Shown: one piece after another, positions 1-12,683 of the stretch | How positions within the stretch are numbered: position 1 is the stretch's first letter | Layout: every line of letters begins with the position of its first letter | Assembly: GCA_009599575.1 (NCBI GenBank) | Contig: VWND01000019.1 | Location: 186,001-250,000 of the forward strand | DNA length: 64,000 bases | Source of the DNA: Blumeriella jaapii | Lineage: Eukaryota > Ascomycota > Leotiomycetes > Helotiales > Drepanopezizaceae | Direction: 5' to 3' | The notes under the pieces: generated by a model | What the model was told of the DNA's origin: nothing | What the model saw: only the letters and a program-made list of their open reading frames with translations | The model's database searches: none | Position numbers and translations under genes: made by a program

Positions 1-1415
1 ATTATACTTTTTTTTGTTTGATTATACTTTTTGTTTACCAAAACAAAAGTTTTATATATATTTAAGCCGCATATTTGATACATTTATATTACTTATATAT
101 TTTACGAAAACTATTTTTTATGCATTTTATTATTTGCTACTTTTTATATTATTTATTTTTTTCGTTGTTCTGAACGGGTGCCTGCCTGAACAATTATATT
201 TTATTAAAAAAATAATATGCGGATTTCCGTAACTTTTAAATATAAATATTTTATAATTCTCGTATTTTTTTCCATTTATTTTTTAACAAATATAATATAT
301 TTTTTTAATTAATAAACCTATCGATATTATATCGTTTTTTAAGCAAAGCGTTATTAAATCTGGCAAATTTATTTTTAATTTACTTTGGAACGGAACTATT
401 ATTCGCAACCTTTCCGAATTTAAACAAATATATAATGCCGCTATTCCAAATTAATAAACAGCTTTCGTAAAAATATTTATAAAACAATTCGATATAATAA
501 CTGAAAACGTTAACGAATTTCTATTCGATTACGAAAGCTTCGTTAAAACTAAATTCGTTCGCAAAAATCTTAATTACGACAAATTTCTGCTGAATTACGA
601 CAACGTTTCAAAAGCCTTCGCCGAAGCAAAAAAAGCTCGAAATAACAAAAAAAAAATAACAGACCGAATATTACGCTTTTTGCTAAATTAACGAAAAAAA
701 AATATTTAAAAATACGTTTTTAGCAAAATCACCGGTATTATTTTATTTCGGCATTTCGCTCGCCTTTTCGAAACTATTATTTTTATTAAAAAAGAAATCT
801 GGATACTAAACGCTTATATTTTTAAAGCGTAAGTTTTGAAAGCCAATAATTTAAAAGTCCGCAGATTTACAAGCCTTTTTATAGCTGTTTGTAAACTGAT
901 CGACGACGTTATGCAATCGCCAAAAGAAATTCTAGTCGGCTGCGAAACTTTAAATCTGATTCTTTTTTAAAGCAAAAAATTAAACGTCGCCAAATGCGGC
1001 ATTTTTATATCGAAAAAAAAAAACGATGCCATTTCGGCATTTCAGATTTACGACGACGAAAAAAACGAAAAAGCCAATATTATTTTCGTTTAGTTCGAAA
1101 AAATATACGCTATAATAATTAATATTTTTAAAACGGCTAAAACAGCTTAGCGATTTTTATTTTCAATTGTCGAAAACGAATTCGAAAACGAAATCAAAAG
1201 CGTAACGGCAAATAACCGCTTATTCGAATATAAAAAATCTATTGTATTTATAAAAATAATTCCGGAAAAAATAGAAATAAAAAACGTAAAAAAGCGCGCC
1301 GACATTTCCGAAACCCTTTTTATTCGGAAAAGAAAATTATTTACGTCGCTAACAAAAAAGGCACCGCGAATGAAAATAGCCGAAAATCAACGCCGAGCTA
1401 TAGATTTTAAGCTAA
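1..1415 (+). mobile_element. Outer copy of LTR retrotransposon A, left part (interrupted)
   Basis: This stretch is the reverse complement of about 3,950-5,353, at high identity apart from transitions. It is therefore a second copy of element A in the opposite orientation. Reading the plus strand from about 308, one frame is coding-like for about 370 codons, with stops only as TAA, TAG or TGA where Gln or Arg codons are expected. This is the extra coding region that follows integrase in this family. The copy is cut at 1415 by insertion of the inner A element and resumes at 12,684. Its 5' part (LTR, gag, pol) lies left of the window. Confidence 0.85.
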
Positions 1416-1682
1416 TATAAAAGTAGGTAGGAAAACCAGACTGATACGGCCATATATCGGTGGGTAAGATAATCTAGGGAATTCCTAAAAGAAATTGAAG
1501 AAAAGAAAAAAAAAATAAGTGAAAATATAAATTGGACTGCGTGCTTATAGTATTATTTAAAGGGATGCTTTGCTTTTATACTTGTTGAAAGTAATTAGTG
1601 GCAAAGGGTTTCGGAAGGGTTTATACTTCGATTTTAGCTAAAACTATCAACTTTTATTAATATAAAATATTACCGTTTTACA
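1416..1682 (-). repeat. 3' LTR of inner element A
   Basis: A 267-bp repeat shared with 12,417-12,683 and, inverted, with 14,941-15,207. The intact ends read TGTAAAA...TTTTACA; here the left end is mutated to tataaaag. In coding orientation it is the downstream LTR. Confidence 0.9.
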
Positions 1683-1789
1683 TTTTGTTTCAAATAATAT
1701 ACGTAATCGTTTTTAATTACGATTAACGAAAAATATAATTTTAATAAATGCAATTTAGTTTATCTTATATGATTTAAAAACCAATTAAT

Positions 1790-4700
1790 CAAAAACCGAA
1801 CTTTTTAGCTTTACACTTTTCGGTCTTCTAATCCGTTTTTGGCTTTTTTGCTGTTGGCTTTTGCGGAAGAATAGCGTTTCGCTTATCGTTTAAATCATTT
1901 TGTTTATTTTGCTTTTTTAAAAAATAGCTCGATAAAATATCAATCGAAGTATCGTTTAGATTTACGAACGTTCTGATAGCTTTTTCGTCGATAATATTAT
2001 TAGGTGTCGCCGCGACGGATGCTTTCCACGATTTTTTTCCGTAAATAATAGATTTCAGCTTTTGTACGTGGTTCTACGCTTTGCAAAAGGCGTTAAAAAG
2101 TTTTGTATTAAAATCGTAAAAATAATCGATTAGTTCGTCGTAATTAAAATCGATTAACGCTTTTGCTTTGCGTAAAATTGATAAATCGGACCACGGTTGT
2201 TTACCGACGAATGCTTTTGAAAAGGCTCCGAGATTTGTAAAAAAAATTATTTTACGGAATGGTTCGGAAATAATCGTTTACAATCGCGATTACCGAAAGT
2301 GCTATGATTGCTTTCGCCGCAATATAAATAATATCAAATTGCTTATCGGATTATCGTTTTCGAAATAATTTTTATATTTTTGCGTCGTATAATTGTTCGA
2401 GTAAACCAGTATTGCGCCGTCGGTTTTTTGAATCCTGAATCTAACGAAAACCTTTTATTTAGTCGAAAAGCTGACAAAAGTTATTTCATTTTTTATTCCG
2501 TAGCTTTCGGTTTCGTAGTCCGATAAAATAGCCGAGGCCATTGTTTTAGACGCGCTGAAATACGAGGAAGCTGGGCTTTTCTGAATAATTTTAATCAGCT
2601 TTGCGTCGTGGTATAATTGCAGATAAACTTCGATTATTTCCGAGTTGTATACGAAAGCAAACAGAACGTAGTAATCGAAAATGGCGTCGGTAAGATTTTC
2701 GATTTTTTTTTTTTCCTGGAGGTCGGCGATATCGAATTTTATAATTGTAATACGGTCGGGACCAGCGAGGCCTGGGGCGATCGGAACGTTAAAATAAGCT
2801 ACGAAGCGGCAGTTTTCGAAATTCCGAATAATCAAAACAGCGAAGTAAAGGCCGGAATGTATTCTGAAAGCTTATTAAATAAAATTATAAAGTATATTAG
2901 CGAAAAAGGCTGTAAATACTTTCTGAGTTTTAATTAGTCGAAAATAGTATTTGTATATAGCTATTTTTTTTTTTATAAAATGCAATAATAATTTGTTTTT
3001 TCCGTTGTGAAATCCTACGTAATTAACGAATTCGCAGTTTAATTTAGATAAATTTAAAATATATTTTCGGTCGAAAGGCTAGAAAAGTCGGCTTTTGGGA
3101 ATATTCGTTGCTTTTATTTTTTTACGTTTTAATCGAGCTTCGTGATCGCGCTAAATGCTTTAGGATCTGTTTTGAAATTTGCGTAGCCCAGATAAGCTTT
3201 AGCACGTGCTTAAATAGTTTTCGTAGTTTTTCGTCGAAATATAAATTGGTTATTAAAATCAATTTCGAATACGTCGTAATTCGAATTTTTAATAACAGCG
3301 AATCGATTAGCGAAGCCGATAACGTCGATTTCTTTTGTAATTAAATCGCAATACGCCGCGTAACAGCGTATATAAAAATAGCAGAACTTGCCGTTTTTTC
3401 TGGCGTTGACGTTATTTGTAAAAACGAAATTAAAAAATCGAAGTTTTTCAGCGAAAAAAAGCTTAAATAAAAACGGATCACCGTTTTCAAAAGTTTTTTT
3501 TATTTGCTTTGGCGTATTATATTTGCAATTTTTCGAAAAAAGCTTAATTCAGTTTTCGTTCGATATAAAAGAAAAAAAGCTGACGGATTTATTTGGCTTT
3601 TGTGTAAAAATGTCGAAGTAAAACTTCTGAATTGTTTCGTCGTCGAAAACGAAAGTTTTAAGCAAAGTAATTTAATTTTGTGCTTTTTGTATAATTTCTT
3701 TTACGATAATTTCGATATTTTTTTTTAAGCTTTTTCGGTCGAATCGCGCAATAATCGAGATTTTAAATGCTTTTATCAAAATTTAAAATATTAACGGTTC
3801 GACGTTTTTAAACGCAGCAAGCGTTTTTGATATTTGCGTATTTAATTTCGAAAAATCAGATTTAAAATCGTTTGAATTTTTCTTTTTCGAAATACTAAGG
3901 TTTTTTAAATCTGATTTTATAGAATCGTCGCGTTTTTTATTAATTGGCTTAAAGCTTATGGCTCGGCGTTGATTTCCGGCTGTTTTTATTCGCGGTGCCT
4001 TTTTTGCTGGCGACGTGAATGGTTTTTTTCTTCGAACAAAAAAAGTTTCGGAAATATCGGCGCGCTTTTTTACGTTTTTTATTTTTATTTTTTTCGGAAT
4101 CGTTTTCACAAATACAATAGGTTTTTTGTATTCGAATAAGCGGTTGTTTGCTGTTACGCTTTTAGTTTCGTTTTCGGATTCGTTTTCGATAATTAAAAAT
4201 AAAAGTCGTCGAATTGTTTTAGCTGTTCTGAAAGTGTTAATTGCTACCGCGTATGTTTTTTCGAATTAAACGAAAATAATATTAGCTTTTTCGTTTTTTT
4301 CGTCGTCGTAAGTTTAAAATATCGGAATGGCGTCGTTTTTTTTTTTCGGTATAAAAATACCGCATTTGGCGACGCTTAGTCTTTTGCTTTAGAAAAGGAT
4401 TAAACTTAAGGTTTCGCAGCCGATTAAAACTTTTTTTGGCGATTATATAGCGTCGTCGATTAGTTTGCAAACAGCCGTAGAAAAGTCTGTGAATCTGCGG
4501 ATTTTTGGATTGTTGGTTTTCAGAGCTTACGTTTTAAAAATATAAGCGTTTAGTATCCAGACTTTTTTTTTAATAAAAGTAATAGTTTCGAAAAAGCGAG
4601 CGAAATATCGAAATAAAATAATACCGGTAATTTTGCTAAAAACGTATTTTTAAATATCTTTTTCTCGTTGATTTAGCAAAAAGCGCAATATTCGATCGGT

Positions 4701-5030
4701 TACTTTTTTTTTGTTATTTCGAGCTTTTTTTACTCCGGCGAAAGCTTTTAAAGCGTTATCGTAGTTTAACAGGAATTTATCGTAATTAAGGTTTTTGCGA
4801 ACGAATTTAACTTTAACGAAGCTTTCGTAGTCGAATAAAAATTCGTTAACGTTTTTAATTATTATATCGAATTGTTTTATAAATGTTTTTACGAAAGCTG
4901 CTTATTAATTTGGGATGGCGGTATTATATGCTTATTTAAATTCGAAAAGGTTGCGTATGATAGTTTCGTTCTAAAATAAATTAAAAATAAATTTGCTAAG
5001 TTTGGCAACGCTTTATTTAAGGAACGATAT
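1790..5030 (-). pseudogene. Extra coding region downstream of integrase in element A (inner copy)
   Basis: After the integrase C-terminus (about 5,500) the minus strand stays coding-like to about 1,790, in at least two frames. It is matched by the outer copy (plus strand, 308-1415 then 12,684 to about 14,830). The coding-like character is strong: the same frames are open in both copies except for CAA/CAG/CGA-derived stops, and the encoded residues are conserved between copies. One clear segment is 2455-2835. The C-terminal part is lysine-rich and ends near 1,790, close to the 3' LTR. I recognise no domain. It could be an accessory gene of this family, or a captured host gene. The frame change near 2,840 may be a frameshift or a splice junction. 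Confidence 0.6.
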
Positions 5031-5499
5031 GGTATCGATAAGTTTATTAATTAGAAAGATGTGTTGTATTTGTTAAAAAATAGATGGAAAAAATACGAAA
5101 ATTGTAGGATATTTGTATCCAAAAGTTACGGAAATCCGCATGCTGTTTTTCTAATAGATTATAATTGTTCAGGCAGGCATTCGTTCAGAATAACGAAAAA
5201 AAATAAACAATATAAAAAGTAGCAAATAATAAAATGCATAAAAAATAGTTTTCGTAAAATATGCGAGTAATATAAATATATCAGATGTGCGGCTTAAGCA
5301 TATACAAAGCTTTTGTTTTGATAAACAAAAGTACAGTTAAATAAAGAAAAGTACAGTAGGTGTTCTAAACAATATAGAAAAAGGTTTTAAAAATAAACAG
5401 TGTATATAAAGACAAAAATAATAAAACAGCGTATAATAAAAAGAAAAAACAATAAATAATAAAAACAATAGAACAGTTAGTAAATAATTTTGTATGCAT

Positions 5500-7135
5500 T
5501 TTTTTTCTTTTCGGTTATAGGTGGAATTACGATTTAAATTATGCTTTCAGCAGCGGGGTCGTCGTTCGGCTGTTTTCAGATTTTTCCAGAAGGTTTTTTT
5601 TTTTTAGGAATATAATCGCTTTAATCGGAGTCGTCGTCGGAATCGCTGGAATCGAAATCGCTGTTTGAATCAGAATCCAAGGGGTAAATTTGCTGGTTTT
5701 TTTTATAAAATCGCTTTAACCGATTGGCGGCGAACGTTTTTTTTAATTTTGTTTTATCGAGTTTCGTAAGCTTGTAATAGCTTTTATTCAACTCGGCCTC
5801 GCATATTTCGTAAGATTCGAGCTATTTATAATTAAATTTAGTATCGGCCGATTTGTTAATAGCGCGCTAAACGTCGTAAATTAAAATTAAATTTCTTTTT
5901 TTAATTAATGTTTTTTTTAAAACTTTGGTTTTATTTCAGACTTTTTTAGCTGCTTTTTTATATTTTTTTTTTTTTAAGATTATTTTTTTTATATTTATAT
6001 CGCGGTAATTTAGCTATTTAAATCTTATTGCTAACAGATCCGCTTTCGTTTTTATTTTAACTACGTTATAAAGCTTTTATACAAGCCATTTTGTTTTTAA
6101 AAACAGTCGAGCGTTTCTGTCGTATTAAATAAAAAATGAAATTATTTTAATAAAAGCGTATATATATATACGTATAGCAAAAAGCATTTCCGAGAATTTC
6201 CGCGATTAACGCTTATAGCTTTTTCGAATAGCTTTTGATAGGCCGTCGAAAATATTTCTATAATTTTGTTTAACGGATCCGTTGCTTTTCGAATTATAGG
6301 CTGAAATTTAAATACGCTAAATGCCGTATTTTTTTGTAAAAGTTTCGATAACGCTTTTGTTTTCGGATTTATTATCAACGTTTAATTTGCTAAACAAACC
6401 GTATCGATATATAACGTTTTTCTAAAAAAAGATCGCTATAGCTTCGAAAATAGCGTTTCGGAAAGGTCGCTTTTCAGATTATTCAAATAGATCGTTAATA
6501 GCGAATACGAAGCATATATGGCCGCGATCGGTGGTTGATACGCGTATAATATCGAAATTAATTTTTTTTTAAATTTTAAAAAACTACGTCGGATATAATA
6601 AGTTTTTTTTTCGGCCAGGCTTTCGTTTTTAGCAAGAAATGCAACTTTTGACGAAAGCTTTGCAATTTTCGAAGCATTTTTTTTATTAAAAGTCGTTTTT
6701 AATTCGGTGATAAATGGCTTTAGCTTTTTTATAGAACACTTTTTCGTGGGCTTTTTTTATAATTTGAAACTTATCGGCTTTATTATTTATTATTAAGCGT
6801 TTTTGATATATATTGTTTTTTATTTTGTATAGTTTTTTATCGGTTAAAATATAATCGAAAGCTTGGTTTTTAAATAATTTAAATTGATAATTTAATATAT
6901 TAAATAGTTTGAATAACGTGGTTAAATAATATGCGATAAAATAAAAGTTTTCGGTTTCGTAATTATCGATTAAAAAATTATTTTCGTCGCTAATCGGCTT
7001 ATTCCGATCGTTTTCGGTTAAATTTATTCGCGGTGCTAGCCGAAATAATAACGCAAATGCTTTTTCGGCCCGAAAATTAATGTTTTTTATTCGCGGTGCT
7101 AACCGAGATAGCAACGCGAATGGTTTTGGCTTTAT
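5500..7135 (-). pseudogene. Integrase region of element A pol (degenerate)
   Basis: The minus-strand translation shows the zinc-binding H2C2-like stretch around 6,690-6,800 (IIKKAHEKVFYKKAKAIYHR). A DDE core follows, with VDNKSENKS near 6,360 and NSKSNGSVKQ just after, where the last K stands at the catalytic Glu by a G-to-A change. A C-terminal segment LKKTFAANRLKRF near 5,720 is typical of the end of pol in a widespread fungal Ty3/gypsy lineage. Several stops interrupt it. Two copies of a 33-bp palindromic module lie in frame near the start. Confidence 0.8.
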
Positions 7136-7479
7136 GAAACTCAGAGCGCAGATAGCGAAGCAGCCGATTTCGTTAGCAATTTATTCGTTAATATTTTGTT
7201 CGCTTTTTTCAGCGAAATTAAACGGATAAAAACGTTTTCGTTTGAAAAAGCCGTTTGCCGTTATATTGGTTATTTTTTTAATATGTTTAATTTCGAAATT
7301 TATAAGTCGTATCCAAGCTATTTAATTAATAACGAGCGCTTTTGATAGATTATTAGCTTTTTTATTTAGTTGGTCGATAAAGATTTTTGCGTTTGTTTTT
7401 AAAATAAAATACACGTCGTACAATTCGCTTTTCATTTTTTTTATTATTTTAAAAACGCTTCGATATTTTCGTTTGATAA

Positions 7480-8700
7480 TATCGTAGCGTGTTTTAGCGG
7501 AAAATTATAGGCTGCTTTCGAATCGTGAAAAGTGCCGTTTTTTGTTTTTATCGATTTATTATAATACAGTTTTTTAACCGAAAATATTAGCGTCGATAAT
7601 TAAAATAATTTTTTCTGCGTTTGGGCTATAATCGATTCGCATAAGCGATAAGGCCGATAAAAAGTCGTTTTTGAAAATTTTTATAATTTTGTTTTGTTTT
7701 TTTTCTTAAACGAAATCGACTTTTTTTTTTATCGTAGCGTAAATAAATGCAGCTTTTTAAAAAAAGTTTTTGATTTAATTACGGTAATAAATCATAACGC
7801 TAATAAAAGCTTTGGCTTCGGTAATATTTTCGCATTTTTTTTATTCGCAGATTTTTTTAATTTTTTTTCGTTAGGAATAGCGGCCAGCGCTGTTAGTTAT
7901 ATAACCAACGATATTTATTTCGGATATATAAAATTTTAATCGAAGGCCAATAATAGCTTTGGCTTTTTCGAAACAAATTATAATTTTATCGATATTTTAA
8001 ATATGTTTTATTATATAACGTCGAATTTCAAAAAGGATTTTTTTATTATTATAATATAATTTGGGGCTTTTTATTTTAACGTCGTTAATATAAAAGAAAG
8101 CAATGTTAAAAATGCAAATTATAAAAATCTTATATACGACTTTTACGAATTAAACGATTAAATTAATGGCTTTTATAAGTACTTTCGTTATACGCAATAA
8201 ACCGATTGGAATTTGAATTGCCGTTATATTTCGAAATCGTAGATTAAACATTAAATGGTCGTAGCCGGAAAATAAATCGAAAAAAAAAGCGATCGTTAAT
8301 TTTGCGAATTCGTTTGAAAATTAATCGACGTTAGATGGTACGTTAGCGTTTCGTATCGTTATTCTGTTTATTTCGACGATTGCGATAATAAGTTTATAAA
8401 TGCTTTTTTTTTTTTTCGTAACGATAAACTATTTGTTTTTGTATAGGCCGTGGCAAAATTCGAAGATTTTTTATTTAATTCGTTTTTTTAGCATTTCGAT
8501 TATTTTATTTTAAAAGGTCTTAAGGACTGAAAAAGTCTTTTTTTGCCAGGCTTCGTGAAATACGGTTTTAATATCGATATAAAGCGTAACGTCAAAGCTG
8601 AATTGGTTTATTTCGGTGAAATCGAAAATTATAGCTTTTTTTCGGTTGCGTAAAACTTCGTATAAAACTTTTTTTTTTTTTAGCAGAAATTGGGTTCCGA
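7480..8700 (-). pseudogene. Reverse transcriptase / RNase H region of element A pol (degenerate)
   Basis: Minus-strand frames show CHGLYKNK near 8,450, a YDHLMF segment, then PIGLLR near 8,200 and the catalytic box as FYINDVKIKSPK near 8,080 (usual form [FY]xDDVxxKGPK, first Asp changed to Asn). A downstream RNase H-like segment ends around 7,580 with LIIDANIFG, normally LAVDTSxxA. The order and wording match fungal Ty3/gypsy elements with the xDDVxxKGPK type of RT. It is inactive because of stops and changes in catalytic residues. Confidence 0.8.
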
Positions 8701-9279
8701 TTGCTAAATTATCAAATCGTTTTTTTGTAAATCGGCTATTAAATAATAAACTAAAAAATCGGCCGATAATAAGTTTTTCGAATTCGCTAATAATTGATTA
8801 AAATAGTTTTGTTGCTTTATTCTTTTTAAATTAATCGTTAATTTCTTCGGAAATATTTCTACCGGATTTGCCAAAGTTTACGAGTCGTATTTTATCAGCT
8901 TTGCGTTTATAAAAAGTGCTGATATTAATACAAAAAGATAAAATATATGGGTCGGGTTTGTTTAATACGAAAACGAAATCTTCGGAACTTTTATTTTCGA
9001 GTTGGTAGCCAAAAATATTAATATTGGCTAATTTTATTCGCGGTGCTATTTCGATTAGTAATATAAATGCTTTTAGCCGAATATTTTCCAGGTTTTGTTA
9101 AAGCTTAGCGTTTGTTTTAAAATCAAAGCCGGTTATTCGTTTTCCGATAAAACGTCGATTAAAAAAACTTTATCGCCGGCGACGGTAATTTGATTTTAAA
9201 AAGATCGGTTCCAGTTTCAGAAAAAGGCTTTTATTTGGCCGTTTTCGGTGTATTTGAAACTGACGAAACTTTCCAGGAT

Positions 9280-9560
9280 TTAGAGCATTTTAAAAATAAT
9301 AGGATAAAAATATTTTTTTATTATTAAAAAGTTTCTATAAATAATAATATTTTCAACGTCGATTTTAATATTTCGTATAATTCCGTCGAATTTAATAGTG
9401 TTTTTATTAACGGTTATGTAAATTATTCGTTTATCGGTAATAATCGGAATATTACTGGCTTTTGCCGTTTTCTGGTTTATGCAATTGATTTCGGCTTTAT
9501 TATCGAATAGAGCGAGGGCGGTCGTATTTTTCTTAAGCATTGTTTTTATTTTTGGTGCTT
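9280..9560 (-). pseudogene. Aspartic protease region of element A pol
   Basis: The minus-strand product carries ALALFDNKAEINCI, which matches the retroviral-type protease active-site pattern (usual D-[ST]-G-A/S-E-I-N). The order gag, protease, RT, integrase fits Ty3/gypsy. Confidence 0.7.
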
Positions 9561-9699
9561 TTATAGCCGTATAAGGGCAGTTTCGTTGTTTTGACTTTTG
9601 GGTTTTTATAGCGAGGATCAAAAAGCTGATTTTTTCCGAGGATTTCTTTTTATCGGCTAAATTAATTGCGATGTTATAAATTTCCTTTTGGTTTTTTTT

Positions 9700-11660
9700 T
9701 AATTCAAGGTCGTTTTTTTTTCGGATGATTTTAACTTTTTCGTTTTTTTTTAATGCAAGAATTTATTTGTTAATAATTTTATCGAATTTTTCTTTTGTAT
9801 TAAATAGGTCGCTAAATTTTAATTTAATTTTTTGTTTTATAATTTTTTTAATAGCTTCGTCGACGGCTTCGGGGCTAATATATTTATCGATCTATTTTTC
9901 GCTTCGCATTAGTAGTAGGCGTTTAAAAGCTGGAACTTTTTGAATAATTTGGACCGAAGTGTCGGTATCGATATCGTTTATATCGTCGTTAATTTTTTTT
10001 ATTATAAGCGTTTTTTTAATAGTTTTATCGATTCTTTTTCGAATTTTAAAATTTTTTTCTTTTTCGATTTTAACGTTTTTTTTTATATTAATCGGTTTGG
10101 CGAATAAAACAGAAGCATTTTGCTTTTTTATGATTCGCTGGTTTGATTATGCAATTATAATATTTGCAGATGCGATATTTGTATTAAAAATATATGTATT
10201 TGTTTTTTATTTATACATTTGAATTTTATTTATATTTAGGATAGGGGTTTTTTTTTTGATTAGCACGCTTTCGGGAATGTTTTCTTTTTTATTAATAAAA
10301 ATCGTTTTCGCATTTTTTTTGTTTTTTAAGCAATCGTTTCATTTCGTACTTTTTATTTTTAAGCGAATAGTATTTAATCAGCTTTGGTTTTCAGCTTTAT
10401 TAAAAAGGCTTATTTTTGTTTTCGTCGGTCCGAAGCAAATCGTTTTATATTTGTTAATATAATAAATATTATTATTTATACAGAAATTAAATGCTTTGCA
10501 TTTTGAGCGAATATAGGGTTTTTCGCAATAAATTTCTTTATTGTTACAGAATTTATACTTAGGGCCACGGAGTCTGTTTTAATAGTTACTTTTATCATTT
10601 TGATAGCCGCGATTTTGGTTTTCGCGTTGGTTTTTTCTTTTTTTTTAATAATCGTTATTATAATTAATATTTCGCTGATTTTGATTGCTAATACGGAGAG
10701 GTTGCTATTAGGCAGCTATTACTTTTACGGTGGCTTGGCGAAGCTAATCGCTTCGCGCATTTTAAGAGAAGTAATTATTATAAAGGTTATTTTAATCGTT
10801 TTTGTTATCCGAGTTAACGTAAGGGAGTTTTTTCTGCTATTGCATAAAACTTTCGACCTTGCTCTAAAGTTTTTAAATTTTAATATCGGTAAATTTTGAT
10901 ACGAAAGTTTCGATATTTTTATTAAGTTTTTTTAAGTTAGTAGGTTTTGCAGAACGATTAAATAATATAATAATTGATTGTTTTTTAGCGATCTCGGTAA
11001 TTTTTAATGGCTGGGCATATTTTTGCATTAAAGCTTCCACGTTTTTTTTGTAAATAGGAAATGGAAATTTCTTTTGGTTTATAATTTTAATAATACGTTC
11101 GCTCTGGTTTTGTTTAAAAACGAATTTTACAAATTTGGAATATTAATCGAAGGTTTTAAGATTTTGTTTATCAATTTTAAAATACTTAATAATTTTGTTG
11201 CGAATACTGGTTGGAAGGCCAAATAAAAACAATTTTTTTTATTTAATTTCGCTTAAGACTTTTTTATTAACGAAAACGTTAAATACTTTTATATAAGTAC
11301 GATAATAAGCTTTGAGTTTTTTGACTTAGCGAATTGTTATAATAAACTGTTTAAAAAAGCGATAATATCGCGGATTTATTAACGATCGTGGTTTCGGAAT
11401 TCCGATTTCAAAGCTTTAATTAGCTTACGCTAGTTTCGAGCTTTAATAATTTTTTATTTATTTATCGATTTAATAATATTTTTAATAGTTGGGTTATAAT
11501 AGCGAGGGAGTTTATCGAATATTTCAGTTTCTGAGATTTCGAAATTCTTATAGGTTTTTTTATATTTTTCGATAAAATCGGTAACGTTGGCGCTACTAAA
11601 TAAAAATGCACCAGAAGAGCTAGGAAAAGGTATGCGGCTTCGTATAAAAAAACGAAAAGC
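9700..11660 (-). pseudogene. Gag region of element A with zinc knuckle
   Basis: The minus strand contains a gag-like segment near 11,400-11,640 (PFPSSSGAFLFSSANVTDF, then LPRYYNPTIKNII), characteristic of this fungal gypsy Gag. Near 10,500-10,560 there is a Cys-rich stretch (KFCNNKEIYCEKPYIRSKC) consistent with a RIP-damaged zinc knuckle. Stops interrupt the frame. Confidence 0.7.
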
Positions 11661-12416
11661 GTTGTTGTTTATGATATTAGCGAAAATATTAATAAGATTT
11701 GAATTAAACGAATAAATATTTTCTGGAATTGCAGGTTAGGGGTTTTTAGTATAAAAAAAATCGTTTTTAATAGAGGAGCTATTAAAAAGGTTTTTGTGTT
11801 TTTTAAAAAAATTAAATAAAATAAGATTGCGTTTAAACATTTGGGTAGCGTGTTGAAAAACTTGTTTTTTGGTAAATTAATTAGATTAATATAATATTAT
11901 TATATAATTTACGGTTTCGATATTCCGTGGCTCAGGCCAATATACGTATAGCCATTTTTTTATTACTTTTAATAAAAAGCCGCAAATTGTAATTGCCACA
12001 ATTATAAAGCGTAAAATCAGAAGGTTGAATTTTCGCCAGGCGTTTAACCAAAAGAAATCTAGTTCAGAAGGGCCGAGCGCAGCGGTCGAAGCGTACGAAC
12101 CAATATTCGATTTGTTATTTTTAAATAAAAAAGCGATTTTCGAGCTTTAAACTTCGCACGGTACAAAATTGCCTGACCGTAATTTCAGACGTTTTTAAAA
12201 TATATTGCATTTTTATAATTTAATAATTATGCGCAAAATAAAAAAAGCTATTAAAGGTTTTTCATATAATGCAGCTGCGAATAATACCATATAAAAGGTT
12301 TTTTAAGCCGTAATGGCGAAATATCGAAATCGATTTTGATTATAAATTTAAAAGATGCATCGGCGAATATATAAAAACGAAACACCGAAATTTAAATCTT
12401 TGCGTAAATTATCAAA

Positions 12417-12683
12417 TGTAAAAATAGATAGGAAAACCAGATTAATACGGCCATATATCGATAAGTAAAATAGTTTAGGAAATTCCTAGAAAAGACTGAA
12501 AAAAGAAAAAGAAAAATAAATGAAGGTATGAATTGGACTGCGTGCCTATGGTACTATTTAAGGGGGTGCTTTGCTTTTATACCTGTTGAAGGTAGTCAGT
12601 GGCAGGGAGTTTCGGAGGGGTCCATGCCTCGACCTTAGCTAAAACTACCAACTCCTATTAATACAAGGTATCACCGTTTTATA
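12417..12683 (-). repeat. 5' LTR of inner element A (promoter LTR)
   Basis: A 267-bp LTR matching 1416-1682. In coding orientation (minus) it contains a TATA box, GGTATAAAAGC, near 12,572-12,582, so it is the promoter-bearing upstream LTR. It is less mutated than the other copies in its central part. Confidence 0.9.

Larger units (their letters stand above)
1416..12683 (-). mobile_element. Full-length Ty3/gypsy LTR retrotransposon A (inner copy, RIP-degraded)
   Basis: Two 267-bp LTRs in the same orientation (1416-1682 and 12,417-12,683) bound an internal region coding on the minus strand. Its order is gag with a zinc knuckle, aspartic protease, reverse transcriptase with RNase H, integrase, then a further long coding region. 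The outer copy flanks both sides: 1412-1415 (ctaa) and 12,684-12,687 (ttaa) are both derivable from CCAA, so a 4-bp target duplication is likely. The uninterrupted CCAA site is present in this element itself at 3944-3947 on the minus strand. Frames are broken by stops typical of RIP, so no protein is expected. Confidence 0.9.

Noticed and set aside
9548..9575. Fifth copy of the 33-bp palindromic module
   Set aside because: The left arm is weak, the spacing is different and the encoded residues correspond to a normal conserved position in the protease flank.
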